DNA from: Maricaulis maris
GTDB lineage: Bacteria > Pseudomonadota > Alphaproteobacteria > Caulobacterales > Maricaulaceae
Assembly: GCF_003634045.1 (NCBI RefSeq)
Contig: NZ_RBIM01000003.1
Span: 348,545-412,544, forward strand
DNA: 64,000 nucleotides
Direction: 5' to 3'
In this document: positions 51,726 to 62,262 of the stretch, in pieces
Layout of the letters: each line of letters begins with the position of its first letter
Position numbering within the stretch: the stretch's first letter is position 1
Notes under the pieces: model-generated
Told to the model about the DNA's origin: nothing
Databases searched by the model: none
Seen by the model: the letters and a program-made list of their open reading frames with translations, nothing else
Program-made: the position numbers and the translations under genes

Positions 51726-52904
51726 ATGCGTATCATGTCAGTTGCCATTTTCCTGCTTCTCGCAATGACCGGCGGGGGGGCCTCTTTCGCAACTCAAAGC
51801 GACGGGCAGACGACGGACTTTTCCCGGTTCGCACAGTCCGATCCCGACTCGCTCATTCACATTGACCACAGTGGCTGGACGCTCGTTTTGCGAGACATTG
51901 TCCTGAATGTGCCGCCGATGGACCGCAATCCGGAGCGGTCGCGCCCGATCACCACCGGAACCCGCCTCAGCACCGGGAATCTCAGCCGCTATCGGTATGA
52001 AGGCAACCGGGTTGTCTACCATTTGATGCCGGACGAATACCGCGACGCCATCACCACGCTGCGGCAAGACCTTGAAACCCTTCCGGACCGGATCGGCGGC
52101 CTGGAAGCGCTCAATCGCGATGAGCAACTCGCCTATTGGTTCAACCTTCACAACGTCGCCGTCGTCGAGCAAATTCTCGCGGCCTACCCGATCCGCAATA
52201 TCAACCGGCTGCGGGCACCCGGATCCGACCAGTCCCTGTTCGAGGGGCCGCTCCTCACAGTCGCGGGCCAGACACTCAGCCTCAATGATATCCGCCTTCG
52301 GATCGTCTTTGAGCAATGGGATGATCCGCGGATCATCTACGGTTTTTTCAATGGGTCTGTCGGCAGTCCGGAATTGCGGCGGGCCGCATTCGAGGGCGAT
52401 CAGGTCTGGGAGCAGCTGGACGCCAGCGCAGACGAATTCGTCAATGCGCTGCGGGGCGTTGATGTGCATCGTCGCAAATTGCGGGTTTCGCATGTCTATG
52501 ACGACGCCCGCGGCCTGTTCGACAATTTCGACCGCGACCTTCGCCGCCACCTGCTTGCCTACGCCAACCCGGAAACCAGCAGCCAGTTGATGGGCGACCG
52601 TCCCCTGGAGACCAATGTGGCGGACTGGCAGATTGCCGACCTGATCAACGGTTCCTACCGCTGCCGCGGGAGCGGCGGCGCATCGCCCATGTTGTCCTAT
52701 GGCTGGTCGGAACAGGGCAGCGGGATCGCGAACTCCTGCGGTGTCCTGCCGACAAACGGGCGGCTCTTGCTGAATGCCGTCGAGCAACGCCGCATCGAAC
52801 TGATCGGCGAAGGTCGTTATGGCGAGGTCTTCACAAACGACCTGCCCTCGCCGGATCCGGACGACACGAGACCGGACGAGCCCGCCGACGACGGCGCGGA
52901 CTAG
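51726..52904 (+). CDS. DUF547 secreted protein
   Basis: A 392-residue exported protein with a signal peptide (MRIMSVAIFLLLAMTGGGASFA). A DUF547 domain has its typical core LNRDEQLAYWFNLHNVAVVEQILAAYPI and IYGFFNGSVGSPELR. The acidic C-terminal tail (SPDPDDTRPDEPADDG) is unusual. The fold is thought to be papain-like in some members, but no activity is established. Lone gene with a short leader. Confidence 0.85.
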   Translation: MRIMSVAIFLLLAMTGGGASFATQSDGQTTDFSRFAQSDPDSLIHIDHSGWTLVLRDIVLNVPPMDRNPERSRPITTGTRLSTGNLSRYRYEGNRVVYHLMPDEYRDAITTLRQDLETLPDRIGGLEALNRDEQLAYWFNLHNVAVVEQILAAYPIRNINRLRAPGSDQSLFEGPLLTVAGQTLSLNDIRLRIVFEQWDDPRIIYGFFNGSVGSPELRRAAFEGDQVWEQLDASADEFVNALRGVDVHRRKLRVSHVYDDARGLFDNFDRDLRRHLLAYANPETSSQLMGDRPLETNVADWQIADLINGSYRCRGSGGASPMLSYGWSEQGSGIANSCGVLPTNGRLLLNAVEQRRIELIGEGRYGEVFTNDLPSPDPDDTRPDEPADDGAD

Positions 52905-52971
52905 CAGGCTCGCGATTTGTGGCTTTCCGGATAGACTGCCCAAACCGATTCCATACGGGGAGTGAGCGGGC

Positions 52972-53865
52972 ATGGACTGGGACAAGCTGAAAACGTTTCA
53001 CGCGGCTGCGCAGGCCGGCTCCCTGACCAAGGCGGCCGACATGCTCGGCCTGTCGCAATCGGCCGTCAGCCGGCAGATCGCGGCACTGGAAGATGATCTC
53101 GGCGTAACCCTGTTCCACCGCCATGCGCGCGGCCTGATCCCGACCGAGCCGGGCAATCTGCTTTATGGCGCGGCGCACGAGATCGCCTCGAAAGTGGCGA
53201 TCGCGGAGGCGCATGTTCACGACGCCCGCGACGAGCCCTCCGGTGAGTTGAAGGTGACGGCACCAACCGCGCTCGGCGCCATCTGGCTGGCACCTCGTCT
53301 GTCGGAATTTCACGACGAGTATCCCAATATCCGCATCCGCCTGATGCTGGACGACCATGAGCTGGACCTGGCGGGTCTGGAGGCCGAAGTCGGCATCCGC
53401 CCCTGGCCCTCGACCCAGAATGATCTCGTCCAGCGCAAGCTGCTGTCGGTCCGCCAGCACCTCTATGCCAGCCACAACTATATCGAGCGCAAGGGTGCGC
53501 CGAGTACGCCAGCCGAGTTGGATGACCACGCGATTATCTATTACGGCCCACCGCAACTCGCACCGATTCCCGGCCTCGACTGGGCTGCCAAGGCCGGCCG
53601 CGAAGAAGGGGCAGCACCACGCCCGGCGGTGATCGAGGTCAATACGATCTACGGCGTGATGAAAGCCGTCGAAGCGGGCATGGGGATTGCCGCCCTGCCG
53701 GACTATGTGGCTCGTGAGAACCAGAAGCTCACGCGGGTCCTGCCGGACCTGGACGGCCCGGACTTCGAGGTGTTTTTCGTCTATCCCAGCGAGCTCCGGG
53801 GCTCACGACGCATCGTCGCTTTCCGTGATTTCCTGATCGAGCAGGCGCGTCGCTGGCAAAGCTAG
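52972..53865 (+). CDS. LysR-family transcriptional regulator
   Basis: A 297-residue activator/repressor. The N-terminal winged helix is WDKLKTFHAAAQAGSLTKAADMLGLSQSAVSRQIAALEDDLG; the C-terminal substrate-binding domain ends in VAFRDFLIEQARRW. It begins MDWDKLKTF, a form often seen in alphaproteobacterial envelope/redox regulators. The target is not apparent, since both neighbours are on unrelated units. Confidence 0.92.
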   Translation: MDWDKLKTFHAAAQAGSLTKAADMLGLSQSAVSRQIAALEDDLGVTLFHRHARGLIPTEPGNLLYGAAHEIASKVAIAEAHVHDARDEPSGELKVTAPTALGAIWLAPRLSEFHDEYPNIRIRLMLDDHELDLAGLEAEVGIRPWPSTQNDLVQRKLLSVRQHLYASHNYIERKGAPSTPAELDDHAIIYYGPPQLAPIPGLDWAAKAGREEGAAPRPAVIEVNTIYGVMKAVEAGMGIAALPDYVARENQKLTRVLPDLDGPDFEVFFVYPSELRGSRRIVAFRDFLIEQARRWQS

Positions 53866-54030
53866 CCACAATTCTGCCGCATGATTTTCGGGAAAACAGG
53901 GACTTGCCCGATCGCCCCGCCGCCATCCCGACGATGCATGGCAACAATGTGGCTTGCGCTATTTTTTGCATAGCTGGCATGACGCGATAGCACTTCTGTT
54001 ACCGGCAACAATCGCACATATACACACCCG
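53866..54030. other. Leader of the structured RNA candidate
   Basis: 165 nt after the LysR stop. A 30-codon frame at 53881-53973 ending in a hydrophobic WLALFFA has no ribosome site and is probably chance. A TATACA at 54019-54024 could be the -10 of the RNA that follows; no good -35 is seen. Confidence 0.3.
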
Positions 54031-54215
54031 ACGCGGCGATCACGCCGCTCCTCGGATCTCCCCATCTGAGTTTTGTGCGCCCCTCCTCCCCATTTGGGCG
54101 CACAAATTTGCGCCGGGTCCCTCTCCTCCCCTTTAGGACCCGGCGCCATTTCTTTCGGGCTTCCCCGGCCCGCATCACAATGACTGCCCCGGCTCCAAGG
54201 AGCCGGGGCTTTTTT
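54031..54215 (+). ncRNA. Structured small RNA candidate with two anti-Shine-Dalgarno loops
   Basis: A series of hairpins ends in a terminator. They are GCGGCG/CGCCGC (54033-54048); an 11-bp perfect stem 54072-54082/54096-54106 with loop CTCCTCCCCATTT; another 11-bp perfect stem 54110-54120/54136-54146 with loop CTCTCCTCCCCTTTA; a short CGGGC/GCCCG hairpin (54156-54172); and the terminator. The two main loops share CTCCTCCCC, complementary to Shine-Dalgarno sequences. This matches the plan of the alphaproteobacterial cuckoo/CcsR RNAs, which expose anti-SD loops and respond to stress. Family membership is my inference; those RNAs often follow a DUF1127 gene, which is absent here. Confidence 0.65.
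54186..54215 (+). terminator. Rho-independent terminator of the RNA candidate
   Basis: An 11-bp perfect stem (GCCCCGGCTCC / GGAGCCGGGGC) with a 2-nt loop is followed by six T on the plus strand. The T-run on this strand sets the direction of the RNA. Confidence 0.9.
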
Positions 54216-54244
54216 GTTCGATGCACAGCCAATGGCAGACAAAC

Positions 54245-54271
54245 AAAAGCCCCGGTGCCGGGCACCGGGGC
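54245..54271 (-). terminator. Rho-independent terminator of dps
   Basis: On the minus strand an 11-bp GCCCCGGTGCC stem with a 1-nt loop is followed by TTTTGTTT, 27 nt past the dps stop. Confidence 0.85.
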
Positions 54272-54297
54272 TCTCGTCAACGAACTGACCGGATGGG

Positions 54298-54765
54298 TCA
54301 GCCGATTGTGGAACGCAGCATCCAGGCCGACTTTTCGTGTTCGGTCAGGCGCGGCGTCAAAACGTCAGCGGTCGCTTCATCGCCATGCTCGCCGGCCAGG
54401 GCCAGCGCCTTGCGGATGGTGGCGACCACGGTCTCGTGACCCTTGAGCAGGTCGCGCAACATGTCATTGGCCTCGGTGGCCTCACCGCCAGACTTGATGG
54501 CCGCAGCTTCGGTCATCTCGGCATAGGAGCGCGGTGCGACGACATCGAGCGCCCGTATGCGTTCAGCGATGACGTCCGTGGCCATCCACAATTCATTGTA
54601 CTGCGCCTCGAACAGGGCGTGCAGGTCGTGGAAACGCGGACCGGTGACATTCCAGTGATAGACATGCGTCTTGAAGTAGAGCGCATAGGTGTCCGCCAAC
54701 ACGGCCGTCACGGCTTTCGCCATCGCTTCGCGTTGTGCGTCGGTGAGGCCCATATTGATGCCCAT
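54298..54765 (-). CDS. dps: Dps-like DNA-binding ferritin
   Basis: A 155-residue miniferritin that stores iron using hydrogen peroxide and can protect DNA in stress. The inter-subunit ferroxidase residues are present: His in VYHWNVTG, His and Asp/Glu in FHDLHALFEAQYNELW and the ATDVIAERI acidic pair. The N terminus is short, so DNA binding may be weak. The start at 54765 has an AGGAG site; the frame to 54837 is a spurious extension. Confidence 0.95.
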   Translation of the reverse strand: MGINMGLTDAQREAMAKAVTAVLADTYALYFKTHVYHWNVTGPRFHDLHALFEAQYNELWMATDVIAERIRALDVVAPRSYAEMTEAAAIKSGGEATEANDMLRDLLKGHETVVATIRKALALAGEHGDEATADVLTPRLTEHEKSAWMLRSTIG

Positions 54766-54837
54766 GTCAGTCTCCTTGATCGGTCTTGCGACGGCAGCGC
54801 CGCCTCTCGCAGGCAGATGTAGGCTATCGGCAGTCAT

Positions 54838-54854
54838 AAATCCAATCAGGATTT
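54838..54854. promoter_or_regulatory. Inverted repeat AAATCC-N5-GGATTT upstream of dps
   Basis: Perfect 6-bp arms about 75 nt upstream of the dps start and 30 nt from the aspartate aminotransferase stop. Possible operator for a stress regulator; it does not match a site I recognise. Confidence 0.35.
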
Positions 54855-54883
54855 ACTGGGTCTGACATTGACACGATCTATGG

Positions 54884-56266
<1,383 letters not shown>

Positions 56267-56381
56267 TTAACGCCCTGTCACACTCTTGATCGGGGACCAG
56301 CGTGAGCTCGGACAGGGAAGCCGGTCGCTCTGCACTCACCCTCGCACCGCGGGGCGACCGGCACATATCGGGGAGGTTCGC

Positions 56382-58625
56382 ATGGCGGCCGCACGCACAC
56401 ACACATCCGCCGGGTCACAGGCCTGGTTTGCACTGACACTCGCCATCATCGTCTTTGCGATTTCGCTGCTGCTCTGGTCGGACGCGAGAGCCGAATCCTT
56501 CGCCGACACGCCGGAGCCGACCGTAGTCGACGAAACCCACATGGTGCGATTGTCCGAGATCAATGAAGGCGCCCTCCTGATCAAGACGATCGAACCGGGC
56601 CGCTACATCCCCGCCCCGATGGTCGCGACCGACCTCGCCTTCGACATTTCCGGACCGGTGATCCGTGCCACCATCACCCAGCGCTTTGAGAACCCCTCTG
56701 ATGCCTGGGTCGAGGCGACCTATGTCTTTCCGCTGCCCGAAGACAGCGGTGTCGACCGATTGCGCATGCAGGTCGGCGACCGTTTCATCGAGGGCGAGAT
56801 CCAGGAACGCCAGGCCGCGCGCCGCACCTATGAGGCGGCCCGCCGCAATGGCCAGCGCGCCAGCCTGGTCGAGCAGGAACGGCCCAACATGTTCACCACC
56901 TCGGTCGCCAATATCGGACCGGGCGAGACCATCATCGTGCAGCTGGAATACCAGAGCGTCGCGCGCTTTTCCGAGGGCCGCTACGAGCTGCGCCAACCAC
57001 TCGGCCTGACGCCGCGCTATATCCCGCACGACAGCGACGTCCTGCTGGCCTCGACCGGCTCCGACGGCAGCGCCGCCGTGCCGGATGCCGCCCGCATCAC
57101 GCCGCCCATCCTGCCCCCCTCCGCCGAACCCCGCGACCAACTGCGCCTGCCGGTCACCATCACCGCTGATCTCAATGCCGGATTTTCCCTCGGCGAGGTG
57201 GCCAGCCTCTATCACGCCACCCTAGTCGAGCATCTTCCCGACGAGACCGCACACATCTCGCTGGCCGCCGGCCCGATCCCGGCCAATCGCGATTTCGTGC
57301 TGACCTGGCGCGCCGCCGATCCGCACGCTGCCAGCGCCGCCCTCTTCATCGAGGAATGGCAGGGCGAGACCTATCTGCTGGCCCAGGTCCTGCCTCCGGC
57401 CGAGATGAGCGATGCCACCCCGCGCCGTGACCGCGAGACCATCTTCGTGATCGACAATTCCGGCTCGATGGGCGGCGCCTCGATGCGCCAAGCCCGGGCC
57501 GCCCTGATCACGGCGCTGGAACGCCTGGAGCCGACAGACCGCTTCAATGTCATCCGCTTCGACGACACGATGGACCAGGTCTTCCCCGAGGCTGTGCCCG
57601 CCAACGAAGCCAATATCGCCACCGCCCTCGCCTTCGCCCGCCGGCTCGAGGCGCAGGGCGGCACCGTGATGTTGCCAGCCCTCAATGCCGCCCTGCGCGA
57701 TACGCACAGTGAGAGCGAGGAACAGGTGCGTCAGGTCGTCTTCCTGACCGATGGCGCGATCGGCAATGAGGCGCAACTTTTCTCCGCCATCGATAATGGC
57801 TTGGGCCGTTCGCGCCTGTTCCCGGTCGGGATCGGCTCGGCGCCCAATTCCTACTTCATGAGCCGCGCCGCCCGGCTTGGGCGGGGCACCTTCACCCATA
57901 TCGGACAGGTCTCCGAGGTCGAAGCCCGCATGGAAGCCCTGTTCACCGCCCTGGAACGCCCGGTGATGACCGATCTCGACGTGCTCTTCCCGCAGGACGG
58001 GCTCAGCGAGATCTGGCCGGCCCCACTGCCCGATCTCTATCATGGCGAACCGGTCATCCTGACCGCCCGCCTCGGTCGCCGCGACGGGGTGATGGTGATT
58101 GAAGGCGCGCTGGCCGGTGCGATATGGCGCGAGACGCTGTCGCTGGCCAATGCCCGCGAGGGCCGCGGCATCGCCGCCCTGTTCGGTCGCAACCGGATCC
58201 GCGCCCTCGAGGAAGCCCGCTTCCAGGGCGCCAGCCAGACCGAGATCGACGCCGCCGTGCTGCAGACCGCGCTCGATTTCGACCTCGTCTCCCGCCTGAC
58301 GAGCCTGGTCGCCGTCGATGTCACCCCGGCCCGCCCGGAAGACACGCCGCTCGCCTCGCAAGACGTCCCGGCGATGATCCCGGACGGCTGGGATTTCGGC
58401 GCCGTCGCCCAGCGGCCAGCCGCAAATCAGCTCCAGGCGCTGCTGAACCGGTCGCGGCTGGACGTGCGCGCCGCCCCTGCTGCCGGTGGCGAGGCCGAAC
58501 GCTCCAGCGGACTGGCCCTGCCGGCCACAGCCACACCGCGCGAGATCCTGATGGGGCTCGGCGCGTTGATGATGATCCTCGCCCTGATCTGGCTGGTCAC
58601 CCGCCGCGAGGAGCGCTTGTGGTGA
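56382..58625 (+). CDS. Sortase target protein with VIT and vWA domains (marine proteobacterial type)
   Basis: A 747-residue exported protein. The signal/anchor helix is near 15-35, a VIT domain at about 65-190, and a von Willebrand A domain has the MIDAS start FVIDNSGSMGG. The C terminus has the features of a sorting signal: LPATAT, a membrane helix (MGLGALMMILALIWLV) and a basic RREERLW tail. This is the TIGR03788-like dedicated substrate of the class GN sortase, whose GTG start overlaps this stop by 3 nt. It is probably fixed in the envelope by the sortase and used in binding or surface assembly. Confidence 0.92.
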   Translation: MAAARTHTSAGSQAWFALTLAIIVFAISLLLWSDARAESFADTPEPTVVDETHMVRLSEINEGALLIKTIEPGRYIPAPMVATDLAFDISGPVIRATITQRFENPSDAWVEATYVFPLPEDSGVDRLRMQVGDRFIEGEIQERQAARRTYEAARRNGQRASLVEQERPNMFTTSVANIGPGETIIVQLEYQSVARFSEGRYELRQPLGLTPRYIPHDSDVLLASTGSDGSAAVPDAARITPPILPPSAEPRDQLRLPVTITADLNAGFSLGEVASLYHATLVEHLPDETAHISLAAGPIPANRDFVLTWRAADPHAASAALFIEEWQGETYLLAQVLPPAEMSDATPRRDRETIFVIDNSGSMGGASMRQARAALITALERLEPTDRFNVIRFDDTMDQVFPEAVPANEANIATALAFARRLEAQGGTVMLPALNAALRDTHSESEEQVRQVVFLTDGAIGNEAQLFSAIDNGLGRSRLFPVGIGSAPNSYFMSRAARLGRGTFTHIGQVSEVEARMEALFTALERPVMTDLDVLFPQDGLSEIWPAPLPDLYHGEPVILTARLGRRDGVMVIEGALAGAIWRETLSLANAREGRGIAALFGRNRIRALEEARFQGASQTEIDAAVLQTALDFDLVSRLTSLVAVDVTPARPEDTPLASQDVPAMIPDGWDFGAVAQRPAANQLQALLNRSRLDVRAAPAAGGEAERSSGLALPATATPREILMGLGALMMILALIWLVTRREERLW

Positions 58626-59197
58626 CCGTCAAACCAACCCGCCTTTTCGCCCTTGGCCTGTTGGCCGCCGGTCTCTGCGTTTTCGCACAAGGTGCCTGGA
58701 TGGGGGTTAAGGCCGATATTGCGCAGGTCCTCCTCGCACAGTCCTGGACCCGCGCAATCGACGGGGAGTCCGCGTCCACACCATGGCCCTGGGCCGATTT
58801 TCGGCCCGTGGCGCGGCTCTCCGTCCCGTCTCTCGGCGAACACGCCATTGTCCTGTCCGACGGCGGCGGCGAAAGCCTCGCCTTCGGACCGGCCCTGCTC
58901 GACGCCTCGGCGCGCCCCGGCGCGCCGGGGGTCAGCGTGATCGCCGCCCACCGCGATACCCACTTTGCCTTCCTGGAACGCGTGGCGACCGGTGACCTGA
59001 TCGTGATCGAACAACCCGGCGCAGCACCGCTGCGCTTCCGGGTCACCGGCATGGAAATCGTCGATGCCGCCCGCTCGGGGATCGAACCGGCACTCGGTCC
59101 GTCCCGGCTGGCCCTGGTCACCTGCTGGCCTTTCGGCAGCCTGACCCCCGGCCCGGACCGCTATATTGTCTGGGCCGACGCAGAAACCGCAATCTGA
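58622..59197 (+). CDS. Class GN sortase
   Basis: A 191-residue transpeptidase. It has an N-terminal membrane anchor (FALGLLAAGLCVFAQGAW), His in VIAAHRDTHF, the catalytic Cys in LVTCWPFG and Arg in GPDRYIVWA. This matches the Gram-negative TIGR03784 sortases. Translation most likely begins at GTG 58622 within GTGA, overlapping the substrate gene stop. Each such sortase is thought to serve one substrate, here the vWA protein directly upstream. Confidence 0.93.
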   Translation: MTVKPTRLFALGLLAAGLCVFAQGAWMGVKADIAQVLLAQSWTRAIDGESASTPWPWADFRPVARLSVPSLGEHAIVLSDGGGESLAFGPALLDASARPGAPGVSVIAAHRDTHFAFLERVATGDLIVIEQPGAAPLRFRVTGMEIVDAARSGIEPALGPSRLALVTCWPFGSLTPGPDRYIVWADAETAI

Positions 59198-59292
59198 GCT
59201 GGTCTTTTCCCGCCCGCCCCTCTGGCGTCAGCCACGCAGCTGGTCTAAGCAGGATGCGTGACGGCGGGGGCCGAGCGAAAGGATAACCGGGC

Positions 59293-60090
59293 GTGGTGTT
59301 TTCATCGCCCCTTTCCGAAGCCTTGCGCCGCCGTCTGACCGCCGGCGCGTCTGCGCTTGCCGTCAACCTCCTCATCATCGCCGGCCTTCTCTTCCTGCCG
59401 CGACCGGATGCGCCCCCCGTCGCGCATGAAGTGCTCGACATCGTCTTCGTCCAACTGCCCGAACCGGTCATTATTCCAGCGCCAGAACCCGTCATTGAGC
59501 CGGAACCAGAGCCGGAAAACGCGCCAGAGCCTGAGCCAGAGCCGGAGCCAGACCCTGCGCCGGTACCGGAACCAGAGACGGAAACAATCCCCGAACCGAC
59601 CCCGGCCCCGGCGCCCGAAGCCGAGCCCGTCGCGGAACCTGCTGACACCGCGATGGCAGACCCCACCCAACCCGGCGACGCCGTTGAGGCGCCGCATATC
59701 CTCAGCGACACCAATCCGTTCAATGATAACCGCGCCGCCGTGCCCTTTCCCAACGGGTCCGGGAGCACACAATACGCGGTGCGCTCGGTCTTCTGCCTGT
59801 CGACCTCGGATGCCAATCGCCGGGCGCTGGCCTGCACACCGTCGGACGGCAGTGAAGGCCTGCCGATGCTGCAATTTGCCAGCGAGGAAAACATCGCCAA
59901 GGCCGAGGCCGCCTTTACCCAGATCACCGCTGACCAGATCCGCGCCCTGTTCGAGCGCAACGCCTATCCCGGCCGGGATCTGGGCGGGCAGGCAACCCTT
60001 GCCGATGCCAGCGGGCGGCCGACCTCCTCCGCCGACCAGATGCGCGACGGCCTGCCGCCACTGATCCCCGATCCCGCCTTCGGCGATTGA
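59293..60090 (+). CDS. TonB-like N-terminal protein with Glu-Pro stalk, no TonB C-terminal domain
   Basis: A 265-residue protein. One membrane helix near 20-38 is followed by [10 protein letters not shown] and a long Glu/Pro-rich stretch (about 55-120), both typical of TonB. The C-terminal 140 residues contain two cysteines (SVFCLSTSD...LACTPSD) and do not look like the TonB C-terminal domain. It may be a periplasm-spanning scaffold. Translation starts at GTG 59293 (AAGGAT site). It follows the sortase by about 95 nt and could belong to that unit. Confidence 0.7.
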   Translation: MVFSSPLSEALRRRLTAGASALAVNLLIIAGLLFLPRPDAPPVAHEVLDIVFVQLPEPVIIPAPEPVIEPEPEPENAPEPEPEPEPDPAPVPEPETETIPEPTPAPAPEAEPVAEPADTAMADPTQPGDAVEAPHILSDTNPFNDNRAAVPFPNGSGSTQYAVRSVFCLSTSDANRRALACTPSDGSEGLPMLQFASEENIAKAEAAFTQITADQIRALFERNAYPGRDLGGQATLADASGRPTSSADQMRDGLPPLIPDPAFGD

Positions 60091-60121
60091 CGCAGCGGCG
60101 CCGGACTTGTCCATTGCGGAC

Positions 60122-61138
60122 ATGAATTTCCTGTCCGACACCACCGCTCCCGCCCATCCCGCCCTGATCGACGCCATCGCGGCAGCAAACCGGGATTTCG
60201 CGCCCTCCTATGGCGCCGACCCCCTGACCGCCCAGGTCGAGGCACGGCTGAAGGCGGTTTTCGAGACCGACCTGAAACTCCTCTTCGCGGTTTCGGGCAC
60301 CGCGTCCAACGCGCTGGCCCTGTCCGTCCTCTGCCCGTCGCATGGCGCCATCCTGTGCCATGACGAGGCCCATATTCACCGCGATGAGCGGGGCGCCCCG
60401 GAATTCTTCACCGGCGGCGGCAAGCTGATCCCGCTGAAGGGCGCACACGCGAAGATCGACCTTGCGGAACTCGACCGCGCCCTGGCCGAAATTCCCGAGG
60501 GATTTGTCCACACCAGCCCGGTGCGGGTCCTGTCCCTCTCCAATCTGTCCGAGAGCGGCACCGCCTATTCGCCGGCCGAAATCGACGAACGGGCCGGTCG
60601 CCTGCAGGATCGACCGGCTTTCGTGCATATGGACGGGGCCCGCTTCGCCAATGCCCTGGTCACGCTTGGCTGTACACCGGCCGAACTGACCTGGAAGGCC
60701 GGCATTGATGCGCTGTGTTTCGGCGCCACCAAGAATGGTGCCCTCGGAGCCGAGGCGGTCATCCTCTTCCCCTCCGTCATGGACCGGTTCGAGGAGTTGC
60801 AGGCACGCCAGAAGCGGGCCGGGCATATGGCCCCGAAAATGCGCTTCATGGCGGCCCAGTTCGACGCCTGGCTGGCTGATGATCTCTGGCTGGACCTCGC
60901 CCGCACGGCGAATGACCGGGCCCGGGCACTGGCGGCAGACTTTCGCAACATCGACGGCGCCGAGGTTCTGCATCCGGTCGATGGCAACGAGATCTTCGTC
61001 CGCCTCGACGACGCCCTCGCCGCACGCCTACGCAGCGCCGGTGCGCAATTCTACCAATGGCCAGACGGCTCGGCCCGTTTCGTGACCAGCTGGTGCACCA
61101 CCGAGGCGGAGATCGCATCGGCACTCGGCGCGCTCTGA
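60122..61138 (+). CDS. ltaE: Low-specificity L-threonine aldolase
   Basis: A 338-residue PLP enzyme that splits threonine and related beta-hydroxy amino acids to glycine and an aldehyde. Motifs are NFLSDTTAPAHP, the cofactor-binding HIHRDERGAPEFF, VHMDGARFANAL with the PLP-contacting Asp, and the lysine in CFGATKNGALGAEAV. The ATG at 60122 matches the family start; the frame to 60107 opens with TTG. Confidence 0.93.
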   Translation: MNFLSDTTAPAHPALIDAIAAANRDFAPSYGADPLTAQVEARLKAVFETDLKLLFAVSGTASNALALSVLCPSHGAILCHDEAHIHRDERGAPEFFTGGGKLIPLKGAHAKIDLAELDRALAEIPEGFVHTSPVRVLSLSNLSESGTAYSPAEIDERAGRLQDRPAFVHMDGARFANALVTLGCTPAELTWKAGIDALCFGATKNGALGAEAVILFPSVMDRFEELQARQKRAGHMAPKMRFMAAQFDAWLADDLWLDLARTANDRARALAADFRNIDGAEVLHPVDGNEIFVRLDDALAARLRSAGAQFYQWPDGSARFVTSWCTTEAEIASALGAL

Positions 61139-61198
61139 CACCACTTGCGGCAGCAGAACAAAACGAGTACACTTCCTGCGTGCAATCGGGAGGTCCGC

Positions 61199-61543
61199 AT
61201 GTCGACCGAGTGGGGAGTGCTGTTTCATCTCGATGCGGTCCGCTTTGACGCCTGGGGCCGCGCCCTGATCGCCGACAGGCTCGCTGCCCGTCGCATGCAG
61301 GGCCTGCTGACCGAAGCCGATGCCATCGCCTGCCGCTCCGGTTGCGGCGCCCCGCTGAGTTGCGACACGGCGCTCATCCTGCGTGAGGAATTGACCGGGG
61401 TCGGGCCGGACCTGCTGGTCAACAATGCCGACTTCGCGACCATTATCCGCAAGCGCAAGGCGGTCGGCGCCGAGGAGGCGGTGATCGTGTTTTCGCTTTA
61501 TCGGCGATATCCGACGACCCAGGAGTCGCTGGAGCGGGCCTGA
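61199..61543 (+). CDS. Small protein of unknown function
   Basis: A 114-residue soluble protein with a good GGGAGGT site upstream of 61199. It has three or four helices by composition and a CRSGCGAPLSC segment with three cysteines that could bind a metal or form a disulfide. No family recognised. It follows threonine aldolase by 60 nt and may be co-transcribed. Confidence 0.6.
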   Translation: MSTEWGVLFHLDAVRFDAWGRALIADRLAARRMQGLLTEADAIACRSGCGAPLSCDTALILREELTGVGPDLLVNNADFATIIRKRKAVGAEEAVIVFSLYRRYPTTQESLERA

Positions 61544-61737
61544 CATGGAGACATCCGCGCTCGGGCGCCATGGCTGACAGTTCGAGACCCCCGTCCCGCC
61601 AGGGCGGGCGTGGGCCCGTATCGCGACTACCGTCTGCGCAGCGGTGCCCGCCGGGCCGGGCGCCGAACGTCGCCAGTTCAAGAAATCTTAGCGCCTGGCG
61701 TGCCAACCTTCCGGCCAGCAACCGGAGAGAGACATCC

Positions 61738-62214
61738 ATGTTACCGATGATCGCCCTTGCAACCGCCCTGTCATCGGCCACGTTCGCCCCGGCCGACACG
61801 CCGGCAGCTGTGCTCAACGCGCTGAAACCTGTCGGCTCCAAACTCTTGCAAGATGAGTCTGCCCGCAGCCTCACGATTGAGGCCGACCTCAGACCGTTCG
61901 CCGCGCTGAGTCTGGACGATTTCGACCTGAGAAACGGTGAGTGGGAGCAGCCCCCCATGCGGTTTGCCTTCCAGATGGGCGAACCCCTGTCTTACACGGC
62001 CAGTACCACAGACACGAACGCCGCCATGTTCGGAAATTTGAATTTCTCGGTTTCTGAGGGTGCCGCGCTCAGGATCGATTTCGTGTGGGACCCTTCCGGT
62101 GCCCCCTCGTGCACAGTCAGTGGCCGAAATCTTGATCCACTCCCTGTAGAGGCTGAGCTGATCGATTCGACGCGCTTTTCCACGACTTGCAGGGTCGCGG
62201 TTGAAGGCCGCTAA
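61738..62214 (+). CDS. Hypothetical secreted protein
   Basis: A 158-residue protein with a short signal-like N terminus (MLPMIALATALSSATFAPA), from an ATG at 61738 with a GGAGAGAG site. The rest is a beta-rich domain with two cysteines near the C terminus (PSCTVSGR, STTCRVAV). No family recognised. The open frame upstream to 61570 is not protein-like. Confidence 0.55.
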   Translation: MLPMIALATALSSATFAPADTPAAVLNALKPVGSKLLQDESARSLTIEADLRPFAALSLDDFDLRNGEWEQPPMRFAFQMGEPLSYTASTTDTNAAMFGNLNFSVSEGAALRIDFVWDPSGAPSCTVSGRNLDPLPVEAELIDSTRFSTTCRVAVEGR

Positions 62215-62262
62215 ACCATTCGCCGACCAAGGCGGCGAGGCATGGTCGGCGCCGTCCTGGGT

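Noticed and set aside
54072..54146. Reading the two hairpins as a minus-strand RNA presenting GGGGAGGAG loops
   Set aside because: The following terminator has its T-run only on the plus strand, and the dps terminator would already end minus-strand transcripts only after passing dps in the other direction.
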